DNA of 11,049 nucleotides from Bacillota bacterium. Lineage in GTDB: Bacteria > Bacillota > Clostridia > Peptostreptococcales > Anaerovoracaceae. Of the stretch, positions 1 to 7,198 are shown piece by piece. The notes under the pieces were generated by a model. It was not told the DNA's origin, did not search any database, and saw only the letters and a program-made list of their open reading frames with translations. The translations under genes and the position numbers were made by a program. Every line of letters begins with the position of its first letter. Within the stretch, counting starts at the first letter, position 1. Where the stretch lies: positions 1-11,049 of the forward strand of contig JAEDMR010000054.1 of NCBI GenBank assembly GCA_016302925.1, given 5' to 3'.

Positions 1-1
1 G

Positions 2-820
2 TTTTCCATGATGTCGCAGCGGAGGCTGGTATGGGCAGAGGAATTTAGCCCGCTGCACAGTGCCAGTGCCCGGGGATTCACTTCCGGGGATCTGGAGATG
101 GCAGACGCTTATTTTTCCGAGCCGAATCCGGGTACTATTCTGGTTTTTACTTCGGAAGTACCCGAACCGAAGAGTGAACTGGTAAAGCTGCTGAAGAAGA
201 AAAGCAGATGCTATGAATTCAGCCCGCTGGATTACAGCACCCTGAGCGGATTCATTTCCAAACGTTTCACGGCAGAGGGTGTTTCAGCAGGAAAAGACGC
301 GGTAAAAGCCGTGATTGACCAGTCTGGTTATTTCAATAAGGAAACAGAATACCGTCTGTTTCATCTGGTCAATGATGTCCGCAAGATCGCTGCGTACTGC
401 GGCGGAGGTTCGGTGACGGAAGAGGATGTTTCGCAGGTCATGAACGGAGATATGGACACTTTTATCTTCAACCTGCTGGACGCAGTCAGCGGCAACCAGA
501 AAGAGAAGGCTTTCGGACTTCTTCATAATATACTTCGTTCCGGCAGGGAGGTTTTCGGAATCATCGCCATGATGATCAACCAGTTTGAACTGCTTCTCAT
601 GGTAGCAGAACTGAAAGAAGAAGGAAAGAACCTGGGGCAGATTACGGAAACTCTGAAAATCAGTGAATTCCGGATACGGAAAGCCATGGGCTACACAGAA
701 AAATTTTCAGTTGACCGGTTGAAACATGTGCTGAGCCAGCTTTATGAGACAGACAGAAATATTAAGACCGGCCTGATGGAACAGAATCTTGCGCTTGAAC
801 TTCTCATCGGGAGGATATAG
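2..820 (+). CDS. holA: DNA polymerase III subunit delta (HolA), 5'-truncated by window edge
   Basis: Delta subunit of the clamp-loader complex, which opens the beta sliding clamp and places it on primed DNA. The reading frame is open to the window's first bases (Phe-Ser before the first Met), and the run MSQRRLVWAEEF matches the strand just after the N-terminal Rossmann-like core of delta. The ATG at 8 is therefore internal, and I infer that roughly 60-70 N-terminal residues lie upstream; family members are about 330-345 residues and 272 are visible here. Further matches are the block ILVFTSEVPEPKSELVKLLKK, the conserved NDVRKIAAYCGGG segment followed by the TEEDV helix, and the C-terminal helical domain ending LMEQNLALELLIGRI, which forms the collar of the clamp loader. 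The stop is TAG at 818-820, 5 bases before the next gene. Sequence character is normal. Identification is by family pattern from memory, without a search. Confidence 0.93.
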   Translation, partial: FSMMSQRRLVWAEEFSPLHSASARGFTSGDLEMADAYFSEPNPGTILVFTSEVPEPKSELVKLLKKKSRCYEFSPLDYSTLSGFISKRFTAEGVSAGKDAVKAVIDQSGYFNKETEYRLFHLVNDVRKIAAYCGGGSVTEEDVSQVMNGDMDTFIFNLLDAVSGNQKEKAFGLLHNILRSGREVFGIIAMMINQFELLLMVAELKEEGKNLGQITETLKISEFRIRKAMGYTEKFSVDRLKHVLSQLYETDRNIKTGLMEQNLALELLIGRI

Positions 821-825
821 AGGAA

Positions 826-1725
826 ATGAATAAACAATTAAAGGCGGATCTGATGCTGGTGTTGGTGACCCTTTGCTGGGGAATATCCTATTATCTGATG
901 GATCTTGCGCTGACGGATATGGATCCTTTTACACTGAACGCCCACCGCTTTCTGGGTGCATTTGCAGTGGCGGGATTGCTTTCGTATAAGAAAGTGAAAG
1001 ACGTTAACCGCATCACATTGAAATACAGTTTGCTGGTGGGAGCGGCTCTAGTTTTTGTTTACATAGGCGCAACCTTCGGCGTGAAATATACAACTCTTTC
1101 CAATTCCGGTTTCCTGTGTGCACTGACAGTGGTATTCACGCCGCTGATCGCATGGGTTTTTCTGCGGCAGAAGCTGGACCGGAAAATGACATTGTCGGTA
1201 GTAATCTGTTTTATCGGCATAGCCCTTCTGACCCTGAAAGATGATTTTTCTATCAATCTGGGAAATCTGAAGGGCGATCTGCTTTGCATCATATGTGCAG
1301 TTGCCTATGCAATCGATTTGCTGCTGACAGAAAAGGCAGTCTCCCACAAGGAAGTGGATGCTTATCAGCTGGGGGTATTCCAGTTGGGTGTGACGGGCCT
1401 TTGTAATCTGATTTTAGCCATTATAGTGGAAACACCACATTTTCCTACGACAGGCAATGTGTGGGGAGCGGTGATTTTCCTTTCTATATTCTGCACCGGG
1501 GTTGCATTTGTCGTGCAGCCTGTGGCACAGCAATATACCAGCGCATCTCATGTAGGTGTGATTTTCGCACTGGAGCCGGTATTTGCCGGCATCGTGGCGT
1601 TTGCGCTGGCTGGTGAAGTTCTCAGTCCGAAATCCTATTTTGGTGCGGTGCTGATGATTGCCAGTATTTTTATAATGGAAATTGATTTCAGCCGTTTTTT
1701 TCCCCGAAAGAAAAAGCAGGAGTGA
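826..1725 (+). CDS. EamA/DMT-superfamily membrane transporter
   Basis: Integral membrane protein of 299 residues with about ten hydrophobic helices, at roughly 7-25, 37-54, 68-86, 93-112, 121-137, 149-167, 180-201, 212-231, 243-262 and 270-286. This is the duplicated two-times-five-helix layout of the drug/metabolite transporter superfamily (two EamA repeats). Family hallmarks are the first-helix CWGISYYLM pattern, ALTVVFTPLIAWVFLRQKL at the end of repeat one, and its counterpart FALEPVFAGIVAFALAGE at the end of repeat two. The C-terminus is basic (RKKKQE), as expected for a cytoplasmic end. Members export or import amino acids, metabolites or drugs; the substrate cannot be read from the sequence. 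GGGAGG at 809-814, inside the end of holA, is a plausible ribosome binding site for the ATG at 826, suggesting co-transcription with holA. The 80 bases before the hydrogenase operon hold no clear promoter or terminator, so read-through into that operon is possible. Confidence 0.9.
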   Translation: MNKQLKADLMLVLVTLCWGISYYLMDLALTDMDPFTLNAHRFLGAFAVAGLLSYKKVKDVNRITLKYSLLVGAALVFVYIGATFGVKYTTLSNSGFLCALTVVFTPLIAWVFLRQKLDRKMTLSVVICFIGIALLTLKDDFSINLGNLKGDLLCIICAVAYAIDLLLTEKAVSHKEVDAYQLGVFQLGVTGLCNLILAIIVETPHFPTTGNVWGAVIFLSIFCTGVAFVVQPVAQQYTSASHVGVIFALEPVFAGIVAFALAGEVLSPKSYFGAVLMIASIFIMEIDFSRFFPRKKKQE

Positions 1726-1792
1726 GATCGGCATAGAAATCAAATAGTATGATGGAGTAGGATAAGTGGAAAAGCTGGAAGTATTTGCTGAC

Positions 1793-1799
1793 AAGGAGG
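1793..1799 (+). promoter_or_regulatory. Strong ribosome binding site that fixes a GTG start
   Basis: AAGGAGG is a full Shine-Dalgarno match six bases before GTG at 1806-1808. The frame stays open further upstream to a TTG at 1785, but that codon lies before the Shine-Dalgarno sequence and has none of its own. GTG 1806 is therefore the likely start, making the product seven residues shorter than the longest open frame. Confidence 0.85.
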
Positions 1800-1805
1800 A
1801 ACGAC

Positions 1806-3656
1806 GTGAACAGACTTTTTATCAAATCAGAAGATGCGATTCAGAAGACGGTGGAAGGCCTGAATAAGGACCTGGAACGCCGTATCATCGCCAGTCCGCC
1901 GGGACAGTGTCCGGTGGATCTGACTGCATCTTTTCTGAGGCTGTGTCATTCTCAGAGCTGCGGCAAGTGTGCACCATGCCGGGTAGGACTGGGCCAGCTG
2001 CAGATCATTATTGACGGAATCCTGAACATGGATTCCGAATCCTCGATGGAGGATCTGACACTGCTGGAAAAGACAGCAGAAGCAATCAGTGCAACGGCTG
2101 ACTGCGCCATCGGCGCAGAAGCTGCGCAGATGGTGCTGCGGGGAATCCGCGGCTACCGTGAGGACTTCGAGTCCCATATCAAAAATCATTGCTGTACCGA
2201 CAGTCTCAACGACAGGACAGAACCGGTACCTTGTGTGGCCATGTGTCCGGCCGGCGTGGATGTTCCGGGTTATGTGGCACTGGTGAGAGCCGGACGGTAT
2301 GACGATGCGGTGAAACTCATTCGAAAGGATAATCCGTTCCCGACGGTCTGCGCACTGATCTGCGAGCATCCGTGCGAGCTGCGCTGCAGAAGAACTCTGA
2401 TCGATGCGCCGATTAATATTCGAGGCCTGAAGCGGTTTGCAGTAGACCACTGCGGAGATGTGCCGGTACCGAAAAAAATGGATAAAACAGGAAAGAAGAT
2501 TGCAGTCATCGGCGGAGGCCCGAGCGGACTGTCAGCAGCATACTTCCTTTCCATTATGGGTCACGATGTAACCATTTTTGAAAAACGTGACAAGCTGGGC
2601 GGCATGCTCCGCTACGGTATTCCAAGCTATCGTTTGCCGAGAGAGCGGCTCCAGTGGGATATTGATGCCATTCTGTCGACGGGTATTGAGGTGAAGAGAA
2701 ATTACGATGTCTCCACCCCTGAGGCCATTGCGGAAATCCGTGATAACTATGATGCTACATATATTTCCATTGGATCGCATAATGCCAAGGATATCGGTAT
2801 ACCGGGAGAATATGCCAAGGGTGTTATTCCTGCAGTTGAAATGCTCCGGGGAATCGGTGATGATGCTATGCCTGACTTCAATGGAAAGGCGGTTATCGTC
2901 ATCGGTGGAGGAAATGTGGCCATGGATGTGGCACGTACGGCGAAACGTCTCGGAGCCAGCGATGTGAGCATCGTTTACAGAAGAAGAAGAATCGATATGA
3001 CGGCACTTCCGGATGAAGTGGATGGGGCAGTGGCAGAAGGCTGCAATCTGCTGCAGCTTATGGCACCGTCATGGATTGAAACAAATAAAAAAGGTGAAGT
3101 CCAAGCGCTTTGGGTGAAACCGCAGATTGCAGGAAAGGCAGACCGGTCCGGGCGTCCGAAACCGGTGGATGCATCCAGTGAGGAACATAAACTGCGGTGT
3201 GATATCATTATTTCCGCCATCGGACAGGCCACGGACATTCAGTTCTTCGAGGAATACGGAATTCCTGTATTCCGCGGGAATATCCAGGCAGGAAGAAGCA
3301 GCGTGGTTGATAATGTAAAGGGCACTTATGCCGGCGGAGACTGTGTAACCGGTCCATCCACCGTCATTAAGGCCATCGGTGCAGGCAAGGTTGCGGCTGC
3401 CAACATTGATGAATATCTGGGCTTCCACCATGTGATCGATACTGACGTGGATATCCCGCTTCCGGATCCTTCCGACAATCTGCCTTGCGGCCGTGCTGAA
3501 CTGAAAGAGCGCTACGCAAAGCACAGAGAAAACGACTTTGAAGAAGTAGAACAGGGTATGACACTGGAAGAGGCACTGCAGGAAGCTTCCCGCTGTCTCC
3601 GCTGTGATTATCATGGCTTCGGCTCATTCAGAGGAGGGAGGAATACAGAATGGTAA
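1806..3656 (+). CDS. NuoF-type [4Fe-4S] domain fused to GltD-like FAD/NAD(P)H oxidoreductase, hydrogenase partner
   Basis: A 616-residue cytoplasmic iron-sulfur flavoprotein, probably the NAD(P)H-facing partner of the hydrogenase encoded next. Residues about 40-125 match the C-terminal [4Fe-4S] module of NuoF/HydB: SCGKCAPCRVG (C52, C55, C58) with the fourth cysteine at C100. The FMN- and NADH-binding parts of NuoF are absent. Residues about 140-215 match the N-terminal cluster domain of GltD/NfnB-type proteins (C143, C147, then C182, C186, C190, C194). An FAD dinucleotide fold follows at 232-260 (VIGGGPSG), then an NAD(P)H fold at 363-395 (VIGGGNVAMD followed by YRRRR, compatible with NADPH), and the second FAD segment at 507-535 (GTYAGGDCVTGPSTV). 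The C-terminus carries EASRCLRC (C597, C600), a motif usually found at the N-terminus of GltD. No glutamate synthase large subunit is nearby, so it is not annotated as GltD. The last 7 bases overlap the hydrogenase gene. Domain calls are secure; the electron acceptor and any bifurcation are inference. Confidence 0.88.
   Translation: MNRLFIKSEDAIQKTVEGLNKDLERRIIASPPGQCPVDLTASFLRLCHSQSCGKCAPCRVGLGQLQIIIDGILNMDSESSMEDLTLLEKTAEAISATADCAIGAEAAQMVLRGIRGYREDFESHIKNHCCTDSLNDRTEPVPCVAMCPAGVDVPGYVALVRAGRYDDAVKLIRKDNPFPTVCALICEHPCELRCRRTLIDAPINIRGLKRFAVDHCGDVPVPKKMDKTGKKIAVIGGGPSGLSAAYFLSIMGHDVTIFEKRDKLGGMLRYGIPSYRLPRERLQWDIDAILSTGIEVKRNYDVSTPEAIAEIRDNYDATYISIGSHNAKDIGIPGEYAKGVIPAVEMLRGIGDDAMPDFNGKAVIVIGGGNVAMDVARTAKRLGASDVSIVYRRRRIDMTALPDEVDGAVAEGCNLLQLMAPSWIETNKKGEVQALWVKPQIAGKADRSGRPKPVDASSEEHKLRCDIIISAIGQATDIQFFEEYGIPVFRGNIQAGRSSVVDNVKGTYAGGDCVTGPSTVIKAIGAGKVAAANIDEYLGFHHVIDTDVDIPLPDPSDNLPCGRAELKERYAKHRENDFEEVEQGMTLEEALQEASRCLRCDYHGFGSFRGGRNTEW
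3633..3641 (+). promoter_or_regulatory. Ribosome binding site of the hydrogenase gene inside the upstream CDS
   Basis: GGAGGGAGG lies within the last codons of the oxidoreductase gene, where it encodes a Gly/Arg-rich tail, eight bases before ATG 3650. Together with the 7-base gene overlap this points to translational coupling and roughly matched synthesis of the two proteins. Confidence 0.8.
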
Positions 3657-5392
3657 ACCTGAAAATCAACGGACAGAAAATCAGTGTAGCAGAAGGTACC
3701 ACCATTATGGAAGCAGCCCGCAAGGTGGGTGTGGAAATCCCTCATCTTTGCTATCTGAAAGAAATCAATGAAATCGGCGCCTGCCGCGTCTGTATTGTGG
3801 AACTGGCAGGGCATAATAAAATGGTAACTGCATGCAATACGGTTTGTCAGGAGGGAATGGAGGTACTCACAAACAGTCCCCGTGTCAGAAGAAACCGCAA
3901 GATCAATGTGGAACTGATTCTCTCCGATCATCAGTCCAACTGCACCAGTTGCATCCGCAGCGGGAACTGTACGCTGCAGGATATTGCAAATAACCTGGGT
4001 GTTTTCAGCAGTGAATATGAGAATGTTGCAGATCTGTTTCGCTGGGACAATAAACTTCCGCTCATCAAAGATGCAACCAAATGCGTGAAGTGTATGCGCT
4101 GCATTCAGATCTGTGATAAGGTGCAGACCATGAATGTCTGGGATCTGCGCAGTTCCGGATACAGAACGGTTGTAGGCACAACGAAAAACATAGAGTTTAA
4201 TGAATCTGACTGTACACTTTGCGGACAGTGTATTACGCATTGCCCGGTTGGTGCCCTGACAGAACGAGATGACAGAGGTATCCTGAATGATGCACTGGCA
4301 AATCCGGATGTGATTAAAGTGGCACAGATTGCTCCGGCCGTTCGTACTGCATGGGGACAAGATATCGGCTTGAATGATGTACAGGCGACTACCGGGAAAC
4401 TGGTTCATGCACTGAAGATGATTGGTGTCGACTATGTATTCGATACCAATTACAGTGCAGACCTTACCATCATGGAAGAAGGAAGCGAATTTCTGGAACG
4501 TCTGTCGCACCGTGAAGATTACCGGTGGCCAATGTTTACTTCCTGCTGTCCCGGCTGGCTGCGGTTTGTCAAGACCCAGTACCCGGAACTGATTCCGAAT
4601 CTGTCTACTGCCAAGTCACCGCAGCAGATGTTTGGCGCTATGGCCAAGACATATATTGCAGATAATCTGGGCCTGGATCCGAAGAAAGTATTCTCCATTT
4701 CTATCATGCCTTGCGTCTGCAAAAAGTATGAACGCAGCGCAGAGGCTGTAAACAGCAGCGGCTGCGGCAGCGATGTGGACCTGGTTCTGACAACCAGAGA
4801 ACTGGACCGCTTTATCCGCGCAGATGCAATTGCCGCACAAAATCTCCGGGAAGCGTCATTTGATGATATTTTCGGTGAAGGTTCCGGAGCTGCCGTCATT
4901 TTCGGAACGACAGGCGGCGTTATGGAAGCAGCACTTCGCAGTGCCTATTTCCTGGTAACTGGAGAAAACCCTCAGCCGGACGCATTTTCTGAAGTGCGCG
5001 GCATCAAAGGATGGAAAGAAGCAACTTTTGATCTGGCGGGAACGAAACTGCGAGTGGCTGTAGTCAACGGTCTGGGAAATACCCGCAGACTGATTGAGGC
5101 CTTAAAACGCGGAGATGTGGAATACGACTTCGTGGAAGTTATGGCATGCCCGGGCGGCTGCGTCGGAGGCGGCGGGCAGCCGTTCCGAGACGGAATCGAA
5201 GCTGCTGAAGCGCGAGGAAAGAAGTTGTATGGTCTGGATGTAAACAATCCGATTCGATTCTCTCACGAAAATACAGCAGTACAGAGAACCTATCAGGAAT
5301 TTCTGGGTGAGCCTTTATCACATAAGGCGCACGAACTGCTCCATACAGATCTTTCGAAATGGGATCTGAAAATGACAGACATGGATAAATAA
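3650..5392 (+). CDS. hydA: [FeFe]-hydrogenase catalytic subunit with four accessory Fe-S clusters
   Basis: Catalyses reversible H2 oxidation/proton reduction at the H-cluster; cytoplasmic, with no signal peptide. The 580 residues have the same architecture as the clostridial enzyme CpI. An N-terminal [2Fe-2S] ferredoxin domain has C34, C45, C48 and C62. A His-ligated [4Fe-4S] site has H94, C98, C101 and C107. Two ferredoxin-type [4Fe-4S] motifs follow (C145, C148, C151, C155 and C188, C191, C194, C198). The H-cluster domain carries TSCCPGW (C299 as proton-relay cysteine, C300 ligand), MPCVCKKYE (C355 ligand, K358, E361) and MACPGGCVGGGGQP (C500, C504 ligands). S319 and acidic residues E280/E283 fit the known proton pathway. 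The C-terminus (about 515-565, SHENTAV...LSHKAHELLHT) is the small-subunit-like domain. All active-site ligands are present, so it should be active if the HydEFG maturases are encoded elsewhere; none are in this window. An extra cysteine, C357, sits inside the second motif. The GltD-like neighbour suggests an NAD(P)H-linked class (group A2-like), which is inference. Confidence 0.97.
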   Translation: MVNLKINGQKISVAEGTTIMEAARKVGVEIPHLCYLKEINEIGACRVCIVELAGHNKMVTACNTVCQEGMEVLTNSPRVRRNRKINVELILSDHQSNCTSCIRSGNCTLQDIANNLGVFSSEYENVADLFRWDNKLPLIKDATKCVKCMRCIQICDKVQTMNVWDLRSSGYRTVVGTTKNIEFNESDCTLCGQCITHCPVGALTERDDRGILNDALANPDVIKVAQIAPAVRTAWGQDIGLNDVQATTGKLVHALKMIGVDYVFDTNYSADLTIMEEGSEFLERLSHREDYRWPMFTSCCPGWLRFVKTQYPELIPNLSTAKSPQQMFGAMAKTYIADNLGLDPKKVFSISIMPCVCKKYERSAEAVNSSGCGSDVDLVLTTRELDRFIRADAIAAQNLREASFDDIFGEGSGAAVIFGTTGGVMEAALRSAYFLVTGENPQPDAFSEVRGIKGWKEATFDLAGTKLRVAVVNGLGNTRRLIEALKRGDVEYDFVEVMACPGGCVGGGGQPFRDGIEAAEARGKKLYGLDVNNPIRFSHENTAVQRTYQEFLGEPLSHKAHELLHTDLSKWDLKMTDMDK

Positions 5393-5428
5393 AAAACTTG
5401 AAACAAAAGGTATCAGGCAGAGTGAGGG

Positions 5429-5455
5429 AGCCCCGGAATGACCGGGGCTTTCTTT
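5429..5455 (+). terminator. Intrinsic terminator of the hydrogenase operon
   Basis: A perfect 8-bp GC-rich stem (AGCCCCGG / CCGGGGCT) with loop AATGA is followed by TTCTTT, 37 bases after the hydrogenase stop codon. The T-run exists only on the + strand side, so it terminates transcription coming from the hydrogenase operon. Confidence 0.9.
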
Positions 5456-5510
5456 CAATAAACAACAGAGATCGGAAAGCTCAATCCGATGCATTGTACA
5501 GACAAAGTGA

Positions 5511-5567
5511 ACAAAAAAATAAACCCCGGGGAATCCTTTCCGTATCAGAACAGATCCTTTCGGGGTT
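5511..5567 (-). terminator. Intrinsic terminator of the argR-recN unit
   Basis: Read on the - strand just after the recN stop, AACCCCG (5561-5567) pairs with CGGGGTT (5522-5528), followed by TATTTTTTT (5513-5521). The intervening 32 bases can pair partially through GATCC/GGAATC. This is a longer and less perfect hairpin than the opposing one at 5429-5455, but the T-run is strong and the position right for recN. Confidence 0.78.
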
Positions 5568-5572
5568 ATTTT

Positions 5573-7195
5573 CTATAAGCTGTTTCCTGCTATGAGTTCG
5601 CGGGCATTTTCCAGTGTCGTTTCGGTGATGGTGGCACCGCCAAGAAGACGGGCAATTTCGCAGACCGTTTCCTCTGGATTCAGTGCTTCCACACGGGTGT
5701 ATGTGCTGGTATCATCCGATTCTTTATGAATCCTGTAGTTATGATCCCCACAGGCTGCGATCTGAGGCAGATGGGTGATGCACAGAATCTGCCTGGATCT
5801 GGAGATCTCTTTCAGCTTACGACCTACGATACTGGCGGTAATTCCGCTGATTCCCGTGTCAATTTCATCAAAGATCAGTGTCGGTATGTTATCATAAGAA
5901 CTGATGACGTTTTTGAATGCAAGCATGATACGGGACATTTCTCCGCCGGATGCAACCCGGGTCAGCGGTTTCAGCGGCTCGCCCCGGTTGGTCGTAATCA
6001 GGATTTCTACCTGATCCATGCCGTTTTCTGTCGGTTTTTCCAGTGGAAGAATGCGAATCTCCAGCTGTGCGTCAGAAAAATTCAGATCTACCAGTTCTCT
6101 CTGAATACAGTCAGAAAGCTGTGCGGCGGATTCCTTTCTTGCTTCTGTCAGTTCGGCACAGGCTCGGCGCAGGGCTGCGGCAGCTGTTTTCAGTTCCTGC
6201 TCCAGAGAAGCCTTGTTGGTTTCGAAGTTTTCTATTACAGCAATCTGCGATGAAATGGAATCAAAGTACTGCAGCACTTCTTCGATGGAGTCTCCATATT
6301 TCTTTTTCATACTGTTGATCAGTTCAAGACGGCTGATTGCATCGTCCAGCTCCTCCGGATTGAAGGTAAGACGGTCCTTTATATCTCTCAAGCTGCGGCA
6401 TATATCTTCCAGTCGGTAATAGACATCGCTGAATTCCTGACTTACAGCGCCGATATCCGAAGAAAAAGAGGCGATTTCCTCTACAGATCGCATGGCACCG
6501 CGAAGTCCGTCCATGACGGATGGCGAAGAATCATAAAGAACTCCGTAAGATTTCTCTATGTTTTCAAAAATCTTTTCACTGTTCTGCAGGAGAGAGATCC
6601 GTTCTTCCAGTTCCTGATCTTCATCGGGCCGTAATGACGCCTTCTCGATTTCATCGGCTTCAAAGCGGAGAAAATCCAGTTTGCGACGGTTTTCTTTCTC
6701 TGCAGTAAGAAGGCTTCCGAGCTGAGAACGTATTTCTGCATACTGACTGTATGCTTCCTGAACGGCTTTTTTCAGTACGTCTGTGATATCATGACGGTAA
6801 ACATCTACCAGAACAATATGATAGTCCGGATTGAGAAGGGACTGGTTATCGTACTGCCCGTGGATGTCTGCCAGCCTTCGTGCGATCTGGTTCAGGCGGT
6901 TCAGCGTCACGATCTCGTCATTATAGCGGCAAAGATTCTTGCCGGCTGCGGAAATCTCTCTGGTCAGAAGGATTTCTTCACCGTCCAGTTCGCCGGAAAG
7001 CTGAATTACAGCCTTGTCGGTTCCGGTCCTTACATACGAAGAATCAGCCCGACTGCCGAGAGCCAGACTGATTGCTTCAATGACGATAGATTTCCCGGAA
7101 CCGGTTTCACCGGTGATGATATTCAGCCCTTCCGCAAAGTCAATTTCTGTTTGTTCAATGATTGCAAAGTTTTTAATGCTGATGTGATGTATCAT
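5573..7195 (-). CDS. recN: DNA repair protein RecN
   Basis: SMC-like ATPase that acts early in double-strand-break repair, gathering broken DNA ends for homologous recombination. The 540 residues are slightly shorter than the usual 550-570 but have every core element. These are an N-terminal ATPase half with the conserved start MIHHISIKNFAIIEQ, Walker A GETGSGKS (29-36) and the RecN signature DIHGQYDNQSL (110-120); a central coiled-coil region (about 145-370, rich in E, K, L and R); and a C-terminal half with the ABC signature VASGGEMSR (414-422), Walker B TLIFDEID (439-446) and the H-loop histidine in ITHLPQIA (H475). The start ATG at 7195-7193 is preceded by AGAGGA (complement of 7205-7210) within the end of argR. 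Only 3 bases separate the genes, so they are co-transcribed from the argR promoter. The argR-recN pairing is common in Firmicutes. Confidence 0.97.
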   Translation of the reverse strand: MIHHISIKNFAIIEQTEIDFAEGLNIITGETGSGKSIVIEAISLALGSRADSSYVRTGTDKAVIQLSGELDGEEILLTREISAAGKNLCRYNDEIVTLNRLNQIARRLADIHGQYDNQSLLNPDYHIVLVDVYRHDITDVLKKAVQEAYSQYAEIRSQLGSLLTAEKENRRKLDFLRFEADEIEKASLRPDEDQELEERISLLQNSEKIFENIEKSYGVLYDSSPSVMDGLRGAMRSVEEIASFSSDIGAVSQEFSDVYYRLEDICRSLRDIKDRLTFNPEELDDAISRLELINSMKKKYGDSIEEVLQYFDSISSQIAVIENFETNKASLEQELKTAAAALRRACAELTEARKESAAQLSDCIQRELVDLNFSDAQLEIRILPLEKPTENGMDQVEILITTNRGEPLKPLTRVASGGEMSRIMLAFKNVISSYDNIPTLIFDEIDTGISGITASIVGRKLKEISRSRQILCITHLPQIAACGDHNYRIHKESDDTSTYTRVEALNPEETVCEIARLLGGATITETTLENARELIAGNSL

Positions 7196-7198
7196 GCT

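Noticed and set aside
1785..1805. Extended N-terminus of the oxidoreductase starting at TTG 1785
   Set aside because: It would start before the AAGGAGG at 1793-1799 and encode that Shine-Dalgarno itself; GTG 1806 is correctly spaced from it.
1806..3656. Annotation as glutamate synthase small subunit GltD
   Set aside because: Although the FAD/NADPH part is GltD-like, there is an added NuoF cluster domain, no GltB gene nearby and direct coupling to a hydrogenase.
3611..4510. Long open frame on the - strand (299 codons) opposite the hydrogenase gene
   Set aside because: It lies wholly antisense to a gene with strong motifs, its translation has no recognisable domain and is rich in Cys/His in a way typical of antisense frames.
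5398..5595. Short + strand open frame (65 codons) in the hydA-recN gap
   Set aside because: It runs through both terminators and into the end of recN, and has no usable ribosome binding site.
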